Of a stretch of DNA of 64,000 nucleotides, positions 24,211 to 38,114 are shown piece after piece. The notes under the pieces were generated by a model. That model worked only from the letters and a program-made list of their open reading frames with translations, was not told the DNA's origin and did not search any database. This DNA comes from Theocolax elegans. Its lineage: Eukaryota; Arthropoda; Insecta; Hymenoptera; Cerocephalidae. Location: the NCBI GenBank assembly GCA_026168455.1, contig CM047426.1, positions 32,361,058-32,425,057 of the forward strand, in the 5' to 3' direction. Positions within the stretch are counted from its first letter, which is position 1. Each line of letters starts with the position of its first letter. A program made the translations under genes and the position numbers.

Positions 24211-26085
24211 ATGCATGGTATTAGAAGAGTAGTTATTTTTTGTACTTTAACTACAGTGCTTCCGACAATGTTATTAGTAGTTCCACTTTATTTAAGACAC
24301 AGTATCTATGCCGATGTACAATTTGCAGTAACAGAATCTGATATTGTAGAAATTACTGATGGCATATCACCAATATTTTGTTCAGTATGACTAATTTAAT
24401 ATTTTTATAGTATTGCAATTTATAGTATATGCAATTTATAAATTGATTCACTTTTGCAGGAGCACAAATTGAAAATGAATGAGACTTTTAATGCATTTCA
24501 AGTTTCAAGAAGACCAGAAAAGACTTCGTATAGAAAACATATAAGACTGAAGAAGAGTATGACATTACCTGATGATACATTGGAATATTGGGGGTTTTAT
24601 CTTTTGAAAGGAGCAACAGTTGCATTGTCAGTCTGTTCAAGGTAAATATAATAAGTAATAAACAAATTATTTAGTATTTCTTCTAATAATTACGTTTCTG
24701 TATAGGTTTGAGGGAGCATCTATTCTTGTTGTAAAAGGAGAAAGAAATTTACGCACATGTGGAATGTTAGAGCATAACAAAAACAAAGCTAAAACTTCAG
24801 GAATATTTTTACCTGAAGCTAATCAGCAGGTAAAAATTATTGTAATGAAATTTAAGTCAATAATCCAATAAGCCATTATATATTGACTTTAATTGTTGTT
24901 ATATTTAAAATGAATAGTATTCAATGAAAAATTATTTTTTTTTAGGTAAAAGTAACATTTGAGTCTAATGCACAAGAAATTAATTCAAAGGAATTTATTT
25001 CAACAAAACTTAATAAAGAATCTCAGTATACCAGAAATTCAAATCACACTGAACAGAAGTTTTTAGGAAATAAGAATAATTCATCAAGTAGACAACAAGA
25101 ATCTAAAAGAAAACCTTTTACAAATATAAATTCTAGTACGGAAAAATTAGAAAATATATTAAATGATGACAAAGAATTAGAGGCCTTATTTAATACAGCA
25201 GAGGGATATGTGAATAAACACATAAATCAAAAAATAGATAACGCAAATTTAACTGATAAAACAAGACATTTAAAAAGACGAATGACTAAATTGCATACAT
25301 TTCAAAATCAATATAACAAAGACCAAGATGATAGTCTCAAAGAAGATGATGGTCATGTAAAATCAATTATTCATAGAAAAAAACATAGAAAAGATTTAGA
25401 GACTAGAAAGAAACTAGTTGAAAAACATAAAGAAAGAATAAGATTATTAGAAAAAGAATTAAATTTAGATCAAGAAAATAATGAAAAAGATAATCTTGGT
25501 ATGGAAGAGGAAAGAGTAAGACAGAGAAGAAGTCAACAACCTATTAAACCAGAATTATTGGACAGAGGTATAAGGCATGGAGGAAATGCAAAAAATGGTT
25601 CAGAAAATAGTGATTCATCAATTTCAAGTTTTGAAAACGGCTTGCTAAACTGTTATGGAGGAAATGTTTTATTGGCACACGAGTTTGATCCATCAAATGA
25701 ATGTATGGATGTAAGTTATTTGTTAAATGGCAGTAGACACATTCAAACTATTCATGAAGTAGTAGAAGATGGATATTACTATTATATATTTTATAGTGAC
25801 AATGATATTGTTTCAAATGATATTCATGCTGTGTTTGAAATATACAAACCTACCTTACAATATGAAAATGTAACAAAAGCATGCATTAATAAAACAGAAT
25901 GCAGCTTTCCTTTGTCTATAACTTCTGTTGATAGAGTTATTGTTGAAGTTCCAACTAAAGATGGTATTGATCATGAAATAGACGATATTTCTCTTCTTAT
26001 TTCAGTTTGTGTTCCTCGAATGGGCATTTATGTTATTTTTCCAATTGCAGTATTATTTCTTATACTCGCTTGTGCTTTTATGTAA
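24211..26085 (+). CDS. Uncharacterised membrane protein with two terminal hydrophobic anchors (DUF4792/DUF4793-like)
   Basis: Exons 24211-24384, 24460-24641, 24706-24829 and 24946-26085; 1620 nt, 539 residues. A hydrophobic signal-anchor lies at about residues 6-27 and a second one forms the extreme C-terminus (GIYVIFPIAVLFLILACAFM), with almost no tail. The first conserved block (YWGFYLLKGATVALSVCSR, then GASILVVKGE) and the second (YYYYIFYSDNDIVSNDIHAV, then CSFPLSI) resemble the paired DUF4792/DUF4793 regions of insect membrane proteins and the related part of plant APD ubiquitin ligases. I see no RING finger. About 250 residues of charged, Lys/Glu/Asn-rich sequence, with a likely coiled coil near RKKLVEKHKERIRLLEKELN, separate the two blocks. 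The family assignment is from memory; topology suggests a loop outside the cytosol held at both ends. Confidence 0.8.
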
Positions 26086-29000
26086 AAATTTATCTGTTTA
26101 GCTTACAATTTTGATTTCAATCTCACAGTTAAGTTTAAGAAATTGTTATTTGCATTACAAATTTTAACACATACATTTTAAAAAATTGAAATACTTTACA
26201 TAACTAATAACTTTAAGTAAATAGAAATTATTTGTATATTGTATATATAAATTAAACGGTTTAAAAGTTTCAATGTTATATAATTAAATACATAATTATA
26301 CAATATTGATATCTGTTAAATATACTTACTTTAGTTAATATAATTGTTATTACAAATAATTTGTAAAAATTAAATGCATGTAATACTGGAGACTAAACAG
26401 TTTTGAACTACTACTTGTTATAAATTTTATAAAAAAGTTTGATAATTGTAAATGTATATTTTCTTATATTAGGTTTTAAGCTATTGAAAATGTTGATTCT
26501 ATATTAAAAGAAAAACATAAATAAAAAAAAAATATAGATTAAGATACATATTTATAATTATATTTCTACAGTGGTTAGTTATATTTATACCTAATAAGTA
26601 CAAGATAATAATAAGATTTATTTACACATATTTTTTAAATTGCAAAAATAAAACATATAAAAAAGCATTTGAGTAAAATCATATATATTTAATTATTTAA
26701 TTGCAACCTACAATGTGATTCCCATGCATTAATTCTGATTTCTTATAGTTCTTATAGTTTTTATAGTTAAAGTTAAAATTAAAGTCAATCTCGATCAGAA
26801 ATTCAGATTGTAAAAACAACTGCGAATCGAACTTAATTTAAAAAAAAAATATAAGAGACGAGATCTTAATTTTACATTGGTGTATTAATAAAAAAAATAT
26901 TTTAACTAGGAGCTGTTGAAAGTTAAATAGTGACTAATCCAATTCAATTGAAATATCGTTAATTTGGACATTGTTGGAAAGAAAATTTTCGACTTGCGAG
27001 GGACAGTCGCTGGCTCTTCGCCATGCGTTTAAAATCTCGTAGCTCAGAGCTTGCTTCGCTCGGTTCGCGTGTCAATTTTAATACAAATAGAAGAAAATTC
27101 AACAGTGCATATTAAACTCATTCTCACTTTATAAATTAAAGTTCTACGAAACAAGATCTAAGGCGAGCAACGGTTAAACAATTATTATCTAGAAAATTAA
27201 GAAAGAAAATCGAGGTACACTATATTGACATATATTGACGTACGTAAATACAAGCAACCTTTAATACAAGTATATTTATTCAAACGTTTCTTCAATAATT
27301 ACCAATAGACAATTTTACTGAAGATTTTAATTATCGTTTGTTAAAATTTTCATTAGTATATATTTATAATCGCTGCCTTGGAAATTTGAAATTCGATGCA
27401 CTAGTTGACCCTAAAGAGTAAACTAGTACAGGTGTTTGACTGGAAATCTAGGATACGAAGTTTATTACCAAGATTGCGAGAATAAAGTACATTATTGGAA
27501 AATCTAATTGTTTAATACGCTTGTCGCAAGCAATGAAAAACGCATAGACGGAAAAACCACGTAATACTTAATTAAAAACTTAAATTTCGCGGCAAATCAT
27601 CCCCACTCGATATCAAGATTCAAGAAGCCGCGCAGAGAATCCTGGGTATCCCTATCGACAATAATTTGTCGTACCTATTAATTGAATAATAAAAAGAATA
27701 AACAGTCTAAGGAAAGGTTGTATTGGAATATAAGAAATCAAATTAAAAAAGGTAAAGCATCACGAATTTGAATCGGATGAATGATAATTGATAAAAAGAA
27801 AATATTGAATTAACCAATATAACCAGAGAGGACGCCGTTGACTCGTAGTGGCCGGTGGCCGTATAATCGCATGCCATCGACAGGTCGACCCGACGTCGTC
27901 GTATATGTAGTATGTACCGTGCATGGTAAATCCCAAACAGAGGGCAGCACAGACACGAGGAGCGCCCCCTCGCGGCACTCCGAGGAGTGGGCGCTGTGAC
28001 GCAATAGGAACTCGTCCTTTTCATCACGCTACCGTGAGTGGAACATGTCGAATTACACTGAACGAAGGTAAGTTTACGAGTTTCCCGGTGTATTTTCCGT
28101 GTCAACCGCGTACCAATCGATACGTAATCGTCTACTTGTCGTATAGAAGTTCGGGTAAACATGTTCGCGTTGCTATAAGCTAATAAATTAACGCTTAAAA
28201 CTCGGCAAGTGTGTGCGGGATCAGCAGCAGCCAGTCCCTGACAACATGGCGCGCGTGTGTCTGTGATCAAACCTCATTCTTTTTTCTTCGACATTCCGCG
28301 CTATTACCCTGCGGGTCTACACGTTTTCTACTGTGAAACAATTATTTGGAATTTCTATTATTCATATTATTTATTTATTTCGTGCATCTAATGCGTATCT
28401 CCATGATGTAGTATAACATTTATTACGAAGTTGAAGGGGCTTTCGATGGAAACGAGTAGATGTTAAAACAACGCTGCTAGCTCGCGCGCTCTCTCTCTAT
28501 CTCTCTATGTATATATATATATACATAGAGAGAGAGAGAGCACGCGCGCGCGAGCATATATATATATATTTCCTATAGACATAGATCCTAACCTTACTTT
28601 TCAAAGCACACCACACGGTGACCGTGCCGTGCGTGGTGACGAGGTCGCGCTCGATCCATCGTTCGCTCGTTCTCTCTCTACGTTGTTCCGGATTCTGGAA
28701 ACACGTTGTGCGTGCGCATCACGCATGCGGTTGTAAATTCTTCCGGCGATGCCGGCTGACCTCGCGAGATGTCTCGATAAATGGACCTTCTCTCTTATTC
28801 TATATTCTCATTTTTTTAGCTTCGTACGACCACAATTATCTTACTTACGTAATATCGCCCGAATGTTTCGTTATTCCAAACTCTGCTTTTTTATCTATGA
28901 TTAATTAATTGATTAAAATAGAATTTGCGGTTACATACGTATGTACATACATATTTCATGTATAGTTGTATACGTACACGAGTACTATCCGATTCATTTC

Positions 29001-30018
29001 ATTTTTCTTTATTTTCCAACCAAGAATGTTTCAAGCTCAAGAATTTAGTTAATTTATTAAATTATTTTAAACAATTATATTGACATATAATAAGAAATTA
29101 ATTAAAATAGTATTGTTTATAAACTAATATATAAATTAATATGGTTAATTATAATCGTTGGATCGGTAATCTCGATGAATATGAATTTTTTAATAGGAAG
29201 GTTTAACGTAATTATTGAGTATACCTTTTCGTTTGTTTTAAACTTTTATAAATATTACGCATTTAAAAATATGGTAGTGTATTCTCTAATTTCGAACAAC
29301 AAAAATATATATATACATACATCGTGAAAATGGAACGAATCATGATTCACGATAGTACGCAAACATCCCGGAAAATTGAACACATACGGACTGTCATTGC
29401 GAGGGTGGTTGGTTGTGCGTGTTGAAAAGGGGAGGTAAGGGATAGCTTTTGTAGCGTCTGTTCCGAAATGAACGTAAACCTACGTATACCCCTCTGCTCA
29501 TCCCTCCCCTATTTGAATAGGACTTTTCAAGGTGTTACCACAGCTGCCATGATTTTCGCGTGTAGTGACTCACTGTCAAAGTGTTTCCCCTTCTCCGTAT
29601 ATAGCATCGTCGTACAGCTTTCACAAAGGTACAGGCACGCGCGCCCGCGCGCGCTCGCCTGTGCACGCTCAATGCATTTCGCATTGATGTGACGACATAG
29701 TCGGCAATGCACGACGACCTTCGCTCTCTCTTTCGCTCCCGTTGTCGTATAAACAACAGGGTTTCTTCACTCTCATTCTTCCTCCCTACGCCCACGCCCC
29801 CGCCCCCCGTCCTTCTCTCTCTCTCTCTCTCTCCTACTCACCAAGTACACATTGGTTGAACAGGTGTCCAGTGCATGGTTGTGTGCATGATCTTTTATTC
29901 GGCATCATGTATCTTTTTGGCGTTTTGTGTATATACAATTCTTACAGTACTTGCCTTTCGCTTTCGATAACTTGGTTTTTATTACTCTCCCACATGCGGG
30001 CGTTCGTTCATTTTTCAA

Positions 30019-30058
<40 letters not shown>

Positions 30059-31397
30059 AATGTATATCGTTCTTCGCGTAGGATGGAATGCGGTGAGCGG
30101 GACTTGCACCGTTTTTCGCGGATACGTGATTTTACAATACATAGTTGCTGGATTCCAGATGTAGTACTAGATTAAAACGCAATTTCAATAACTGTATTAT
30201 GCTTCCAATTGTACATTACAGTTAGCTTATAGGCTTTACCTAAATTATTGATCAATAATGGCAATTAATAATAATAGTAACAATAACAATAACAATAATA
30301 ATACAATAATTCATAAATCTGAAAGAAAAATTTGCTGAATGAAATTATGAAACTAGTTGAGTGATATTTTTATATTTGTATTGCAAATCTTTGTTCGAAA
30401 TTATCAATTTGTAAAATGCATACTGTTGTGTAAACGATTAAAAAGATTATGTTCGTGATGCCGTATAATACCTTTTCAAAATAAACGTATCAAGATTTTT
30501 GCTTATTATTATTTTAGATTCATTATGATTTGTGAATTTCATCGAAATTCATATAGATTTTGGCGTTACTAATAGAATAAAATTTTCCTAGTTTAAAATA
30601 CAGTGATAATATATTTTTAAACTTGTACAAAAGAGCTTTCTTAAATCGCAAACATTACATAAATAAAGAAGCATCTGTGTATTTAACACACTTGATGCAA
30701 CTATTTTAAATTCTTGTTTTCTGTAAGTGCAAAAACGAGTTATCGATTTTAACTTTATTAATTCAACAATCCAAATTTAAAATAAATAATCGATCGCTAA
30801 AGCAGAGGGATAAAGAGAGCGAGAGAGCGAGAGGGGGAGAAAACGTATACTTTTCGTATACCACACTCTATTATTAATTCCTCGCAGAAAATAAACCAAA
30901 CGAAAATAGCTATAGGAATATAATATTGTGTCGCACAAGCGCAGTGAAAAATGTTCCATTATCTTAAAAAAATAAAGAAATTAAATCGAGTAATAGGTCA
31001 CATTCTACGCGATTTTTTTCGAGAGTGTATGTCAGTTGTGATGAGTTGCATGTCGTATGTTCGTAAAGTAATCAATACGTGTGTGTATGTATAAGTGCAC
31101 AATTACTAAGTGTTATTGTACAATTTTTCCAATAATTTCCACAGCTTGAGAAGGATATTAGTTAAGTATATTGGAGTTACCTTTTTTCTACCTGAAGGGT
31201 ACGTTATTGTCTCAGGTATATAAACTACCCGGGTACCACGAAAAATCATGAAATTTAAGCGGGGGTTATATAGGATTAACAACAATATTACATTCCAGGT
31301 AGGTGGGTTAGTGGGTATGCTAGCCTGAGCACGCGGTTTATGACTCGTGCTTTATTCGGAAGTGAACTCATCGGTTTCCATCGCCGTCGTCGTTGCT

Positions 31398-31433
<36 letters not shown>

Positions 31434-31730
31434 CCCCCTCCCCTTCACCGATTTGCGAGCGCCTGGGCATCACGTGATTTTCCGCTTCTCTCGGCAGAGG
31501 GAAATATTCCCACTACGTTTTCGCACGAAGCCGCGTGTCGGCGTGTGTGGTTGTGCCTCCGACGAGTCATCCGAAAATTCCTCGTGCGTTCGTAACCTCG
31601 AAAGCATTGCACTGCAGGTCAGTGCAACATCGAGTCGTTGAGATACGTACTTGCATCAAACGGGAGCTGCTCTTAGTGAGGATATAGTGACGACGGGACA
31701 CCTACGCTAAGCGACTAACACGTACCAACC
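26086..31730. other. Intergenic region upstream of eIF4A
   Basis: No coding gene recognised. From about 27.8 to 28.3 kb and 28.6 to 29.8 kb the sequence becomes GC/CpG-richer and promoter-like, with an exon-like donor (GAAGGTAAGT) near 28065; this may be a 5' noncoding exon of an unseen gene. Contains CT microsatellites at 29814-29832 and 30020-30057, a GA tract near 30810-30838 and a (TCGTTG)n hexamer near 31390-31430, just upstream of the eIF4A leader. Confidence 0.5.
28480..28554. repeat. 75-bp hairpin palindrome (GCGC / CT-GA / TA)
   Basis: GCTCGCGCG followed by a CT run and TATGTATATA is mirrored by TATATACATA, a GA run and CGCGCGCGAGC, with a minor offset (ATC) in one arm. It can form an almost unbroken cruciform or RNA stem. 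Confidence 0.75.
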
Positions 31731-34700
31731 ATGGCGGACAAAACGTAAATACGTCTAATCGTTTAACTCTTATCTGCCGTGTCGCCTTACATTATCATTT
31801 TTATTATTTCCTATTCATTTCTTATTCTTTTTTTCGTAACTACGTGACGAAGCGAAATTCTACTTCTGTAAATTAAATTTACCTTTTTTTAGCGTTAAAA
31901 TATCATTCTCCGATTAGGCAAACAAGATGTGATTGATATTAAATAACGAAAGCTCTTTTTATTCTATTAATTATTGCGTTAAGTTTAAAACAATTCCGCT
32001 TAATATAACGACGTAACATCTGGTTTATTTTTGGGGCTCCTCCTTGACCGTGAGTAATATATACGATGCGTTTTTAGCTACGTTTAGATCTAAAAGGGGT
32101 TTTATATTGTACTCATCCGTGGTCCGATATCTCGTATCTATGTGAAGTGCGAATGTAATTATAGTACAATTCTTCATTGTTACTTTGTTTTTAAATTTGT
32201 GGTTTTTTTATTTTTGTAGAAATGAAGAACAATGGTCGGGCGAGTCTGAAAATGGTCCGAGCGAAAGTGAACAACCTACGTACACGGGCCCCCCAGGAAT
32301 GGACCCCGATGGCATCATCGAAACCAACTGGGACATTGTAAGTACACTTGTCGTTACCTTGATCTAATTTATTCTCTTTTTCTTTTTGCACCGAAATTCA
32401 TTCGATTTTTAAATAAATGACATTCTGTATATTTGTAGGTTGTTGACAACTTTGATGATATGCACCTGAAGGAAGAACTGCTGCGCGGTATCTATGCTTA
32501 TGGTTTTGAAAAACCGTCGGCTATTCAACAGCGTGCTATTTTACCCTGCATTAAAGGTCATGACGTTATTGCCCAGGCTCAATCCGGTAAGAATATTAAC
32601 AAAACAAGACATAATAATGTGTATAATTGTTAACTATCGCTTTTAATAATTGTGTAGGGTATTAAACTATCATTAAGGTTTCAAATTATTGACATTCTTT
32701 GTTATTGGCATGTCATTTCTTATCTAATTTTTTTTTTTTAACGTGACTTGGTTTTCATACTCAAGAAATAAGTACAGTAAATCTATACACTAAAAACTTG
32801 AAAGTTAGTTTTATGCATTGACCAAAAGTATTGAAAAAATATTTAAGTTATACTTTACAAGGTTTTTAGATGGTACGCAAAATTAACTTTCGTTTTTTTC
32901 GTATACAGATACAAAGTATTTGATATTTCGGTGCACAAACCACCCTATGTTCTTTTTTAGTTGGTATAACTTATCTAGCAAAATAAATTTATGCATTATT
33001 GGGCAATAACAGCAAATAAATGTAATAATAAAAAAATCTATCATTAAAATAATACATATTTTGCATTATAATAATATAACATGTAAAACCTTTTAAACAG
33101 TTAATATGTTAATGTAAAACTAACTTATTTTTAACAAATATGACAAGTATTCTTACTCTATATTTATCAGTATAGAAATTGAAGTTTTAACTAAGAATAT
33201 AACTTTAACTTAGGTTTTAGAAAAATCAATTAAATATCATAGTCATATGTAAAATTTAAGGAACAAAACAAAAATTAAATTTATATAAACTATATTAAAT
33301 TAATTATTCTATGTTTATAGGTACTGGAAAAACTGCTACCTTCTCTATTTCCATTTTACAAAAGATTGATACAAACATTAATGAGTGTCAGGCCTTGATT
33401 CTTGCACCAACTCGTGAGCTGGCCCAACAGGTATTTATCCAAGCATGAAATAACCTGTACCTAACGTATTTGTTACTTAACGTACGCAAAGACATATTAA
33501 AAAACATTTTATTTTTATTTTTAAAATTAGCAAGTTTCGAGGATATTCATAAATTTAAATAAAAATTTTAATATTGACTAATTATAATGATTAAATAATT
33601 TATACGTTGCATAACGTTTTTAGATCCAGAAAGTAGTGATTGCCCTTGGTGATTTTATGCGTGCGCAATGTCATGCGTGTATTGGTGGAACGAATGTCCG
33701 CGAGGACATGCGCAGGCTGGACCAAGGAGTTCACGTAGTTGTTGGTACTCCCGGTAGAGTCTACGATATGATAAGTCGACGGGCATTACGTGCAAACAGT
33801 ATCAAATTGTTTGTACTCGATGAAGCCGATGAGATGCTTTCTCGTGGTTTCAAAGATCAAATCTACGATGTTTTTAAGCTATTGCCACATGAAGTTCAGG
33901 TAAATATTGTGTTTTTAAAAATGAATTCGATGTATTTATATGGTTTCTACATTTTAGAAACATACTATTAAATATATGTTTAATAATTAACAACAATTCT
34001 ATAGGTAATTTTGCTGTCTGCTACTATGCCCCAAGATGTGTTGGACGTATCCAAATGTTTCATGCGTAGTCCCGTCCAAATTCTCGTAAAGAAAGAAGAG
34101 CTTACCCTTGAAGGTATCAAGCAATTTTTCATTTACATCGAACAAGAGAACTGGAAGCTAGACACTCTTTGTGATTTGTACGATACTCTGAGTATCACGC
34201 AGGCCGTAATTTTCTGCAATACTCGACGCAAGGTCGACTGGCTCACGGACAGTATGCGCGCCAAAGATTTCACCGTTTCTGCTATGCATGGTGATATGGA
34301 ACAACGTGAGCGTGACCTCATTATGAGGCAATTCCGCACGGGTTCTTCTCGAGTATTGATTACCACTGATCTCCTTGCTCGTGGTATTGATGTCCAGCAG
34401 GTCTCCTTGGTCATTAACTACGATCTGCCCTCAAATCGAGAAAATTATATTCATAGGCAAGTTTAATTTATAAACAAATATTTATACTGCTTGCATTTAA
34501 TTTATTTTAATTAATTTGTTGCAAACCCAAGTAATTTGATCAAATCAACTCAATAATGATAATATTTCTAAATCATGTTTTATTTTTCAAATTGCAGAAT
34601 TGGTCGTGGTGGTCGATTTGGTCGTAAAGGTGTTGCGATTAACTTCGTGACAACAGATGATAAGAGAACATTGAAAGACATTGAACAGTTTTATAACACT

Positions 34701-34742
34701 AGCATTGATGAAATGCCATTGAACGTCGCAGATTTGATCTAA
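31731..34742 (+). CDS. eIF4A: eIF4A, DEAD-box translation initiation helicase
   Basis: Seven coding exons: 31731-31744, 32220-32337, 32439-32586, 33321-33430, 33624-33899, 34005-34456, 34598-34742; 1263 nt, 420 residues. It is eIF4A1/2-type rather than eIF4A3, from the N-terminal [12 protein letters not shown] and [16 protein letters not shown]. Motifs in order: Q motif [10 protein letters not shown], motif I AQSGTGKT, Ia PTRELAQQ, Ib [62 protein letters not shown]; it ends DMPL-like [10 protein letters not shown]. The start codon has a strong context (ACCATGG) and the first coding exon holds only 14 nt. The last intron starts with GC rather than GT (AG then GCAAGT), splitting the Arg codon of motif VI. 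The cap-binding-complex helicase is cytosolic. Confidence 0.97.
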
Positions 34743-37700
34743 GTCTCCGACAGTTGGCTATAATTCATTATAATAAAAAAGAAAATAAAAGTAAGTGAAA
34801 ATACGGAGCTCTCAGCCGATCTTTTATGGTGTGTGAGTATAATAATACTGAGTGAGTTCGTAAAAACCATAATCGCTTGTGTAAAAGCGTGAATTTTCGG
34901 ATAATTCCCACGTTTCTCTGATTGATTTTATTTTATCAAAGTAGACTACGATAGGTAATTCAATAACTAGCTTACCTGTGGTATCACAACGGTTATTACG
35001 ACCACCGAAAAAAAAACTACTCCAAAAGAAAAAAACTATTATATTATTATTACTATACTATTATTATTAATATATATTAATTAAAAATTAGTGTAAACAC
35101 TGGCTAGAATCATTGTAAAGCGACTAAAGCGTTGTGTAAGACGCGGTAAGCGCTCGCGTGGCCGAGTTGCACTCGGCAATCACGCTAAAGCGTTATCTAC
35201 CGGTTTAGGGATTTAGTTTCATTTACTTGATAATTAATATTTTCACACTTACTATAATCATGACTATTTCTCTTCGGGAGATGATACCTCTCCTTTCGCT
35301 TTTTTTGTATCATTCAAATTTAACGCATGATCAAACTGCTAGAGATTCGCACACCGATTTCCAATTCGCGCGTTATAATGATAAGAATTTCTGCTTTATG
35401 TTTTTATTACCAAGACTGCGACACGTTTGTCTAAGCAGAGGTTTAGTTGGCTACTGGAAAGGTTATTTTAATCACAAGCGCTCGCGAAGGAGATGTGTTT
35501 AGCGCTATTTGGTTTAATTATATAAATTTTGTATTATACAACCTATCAATGATGCAATTCTTAGATTAATTTAATTTTTTGTTGCAAGTGACTCAATAAA
35601 ATATTTATAATAAAACATTTTTATTAATTACGTTTTATACGCCTCATTTTAATTGTATCTATTCAATTTATTTTTAACTTTTTCTACTATACTTTTTCTA
35701 AACCAATGAATGCCACTGCATGGACAAACTACGACGCTGATGTTTTGTATAACTTTAATAGAAATTATAAACTCAGGAAAACGGTATTTGTATCTCTCTC
35801 TCTCTTTTTTGCTCTGTCGATCTTTACACACTTAAGATGAATTTGAATAGAATAAACTAATAAAATGATAATAATGATGATCGCGCGAAGAAAAATTCAA
35901 CAGTTTTCACGGTTTCTTTGTGTTTGTATTTCCAGGCATTTCTGGGCGCCACACAGTTGGGGGAGAATATTTTTGGAAATAAAGACCAAATTTCCCGATT
36001 GAACATGCACTCTCGTGAATCACCCTTCTAAACCTCCTGTAAATCTTGAAATAAAATTTAATAACATACTTGCAGCACATACATTACCTCATATTGTAGG
36101 CAAACTGCAGTCGTTTTTATTGTTATTTCTTTTAATCATGGATAACGAACAGCTCGTTTTATACTTTATTAATAAAACCATGCCAATTTATTACGATATT
36201 AGTGCATTTTGAATTTTATTGAATTGATTCCTAAAATAAGTATTTAATTTCGAGATTAAGAGAACAATTTATTAATATTACTTTTCTACATATAATATTA
36301 TTAATCATGTAGAATTTGTTAACTTTGTAAATAAATTCTTTCGGATGAAAGAATTTTCTAGAAGGTCACGCATAAAAATGATCGCATGACATATAGATAA
36401 GAAAATAGAGAGATAAAAATAACGTTGCTGACTATAGGATAGTGATATACAGTTATATTTCTATTCGTATGAAGCTTTTCAATTTTTTGTTCGTTTATTT
36501 TTTATTCGTTTGTCTTTCTCTCTGGTACTTATATATATTGAATTAAGTTTTGTCAATCAACTAAATTAAGAAGTGAAAGGAGACTTGAAAAAAATAAATT
36601 ATCTCATAACAGAAAGGACTAGTTAAATAATTTATTCAAAATGTGTGCATAATCGTTTTTGATTTATCTGATAAATAGTTAGGTAGTTAGATAGATAATT
36701 GTCATCTGTGTAGCTGTACTTCGTCAACCCCGAAGAGTCAATGCTTCCGATCTAATTGTACACCACTTATATCATTTACATGCTGGTAAAAATAGTAGAT
36801 AAAAAGTTTTGCACATATTGTTGTCGAATAATGAATATTGCGAAAGCGTCTCTTTTCTCTTTTTCAATCATTTAGAATCGTCAGATAAGAAAGTATAAGT
36901 AAAAAAGAAAAAGATATGCATGCATAACCACATTTGTTTTAGACAATTTAAAATTCACAAGTTCGGGATTTCCGACTTTTTTTGTGAGGATTTAGTTAAT
37001 GTTTCAAGACTGTTTATGTCTACCACGGATTAGAAAATGTTTTACAAGTAATTGACTTGTTTAAAGATATTATATAGCGATATCAATCTTTATTTAAAAA
37101 TAAAAGTTGAATGTACTGAGAATGTGCAATTAATGTGTTCAATAGAAAGATGAAAAAATGCAAAATGCTATAGGACAAAAGAATAAATTGGTTGATGAAC
37201 TTGGGAATATCTTGGTCTCCCTACGTTTAGCGAATGTTACATACAGGTGGAATTGACGTATTCAGTATTGAAAATTCCTTGATACCTTTTTCTATTGTAC
37301 TGTAAGCATAGGTTCTGGACCATTGTGAACGAATACCGGAACCGGGAGAGTCGGATGCCGGATATTTAAACATTTGCTACTTTTTTACATTTAAAAAAAC
37401 TGACTGTTAACTAACGTGTACATTCTGAATGATGTAGACAAGTAATATGTGCGAATAAATATTTATTCATGGAAATAAAGTTGTCCCACTTTTTGGTATA
37501 CCAAAGAATTTTTCATAAGTTAAAATGAATAGTAACATGGTAAATACATAATAACAATAAACAGTTCTAATAGATTAGAATTATTTATTTCATCTTTTCA
37601 AATGTTATTTTATGTATGCGTTTATATTATTTTATTTACATATAATAATTTATACAATTCTTTTTTACACAAAATAAAACAAGCTTCTACACAATTTGAA

Positions 37701-38114
37701 ATAAACGTGGAATGTTAATTTACGCACAATTGCACGAAGTTTGATATGTCACAATTTGTGCGACATTGTTTACTTACAATCTCATAAGAAAAATAGCTTG
37801 AGTAACTTTTAGTTATTTATATTGCTTTCAATAATAATAATGTTTATGTATACATATATCATATATTTTAAAACTTTTTATAGATACACGTACACGAACG
37901 GTTCAAAATATAATTCAGGAAGTCAAGTACACCTTAGAAGGATCTAATCACGTCCTACTATGACTCCTAGTTTTTTAACTTGCACTATGATACACGTTGA
38001 AACCCGTTTTTCAAGCTAACTATTAAGATTACATTGTCACATTCTAAAAACAATGTTTAAACTAGAATTTCAATGTTTTTTGTAAGGGACAAAGCAAATG
38101 CTCTTCATATTTAT
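34743..38114. other. eIF4A 3' flank and intergenic region
   Basis: No coding gene recognised. The 3' UTR of eIF4A probably includes at least the first several hundred bases (AATAAA near 34784). A stable hairpin is at 35156-35185. The rest is AT-rich without discernible structure. Confidence 0.55.
35156..35185 (+). other. Stable stem-loop in the eIF4A 3' flank
   Basis: GCGTG-GCCGAGT, a TGC loop, ACTCGGC, an AAT bulge, then CACGC: 12 base pairs interrupted by one bulge. TAAAGCG motifs flank it on both sides (35117, 35125 and 35185 regions). It is GC-rich in an AT-rich setting, about 415 bp after the stop. Probably a 3' UTR element, or a small structured RNA. Confidence 0.45.

Noticed and set aside
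27743..28270. 175-codon minus-strand frame with overlapping frames on both strands
   Set aside because: Composition follows a GC-richer promoter-like stretch; no conserved motif or plausible splice support for coding.
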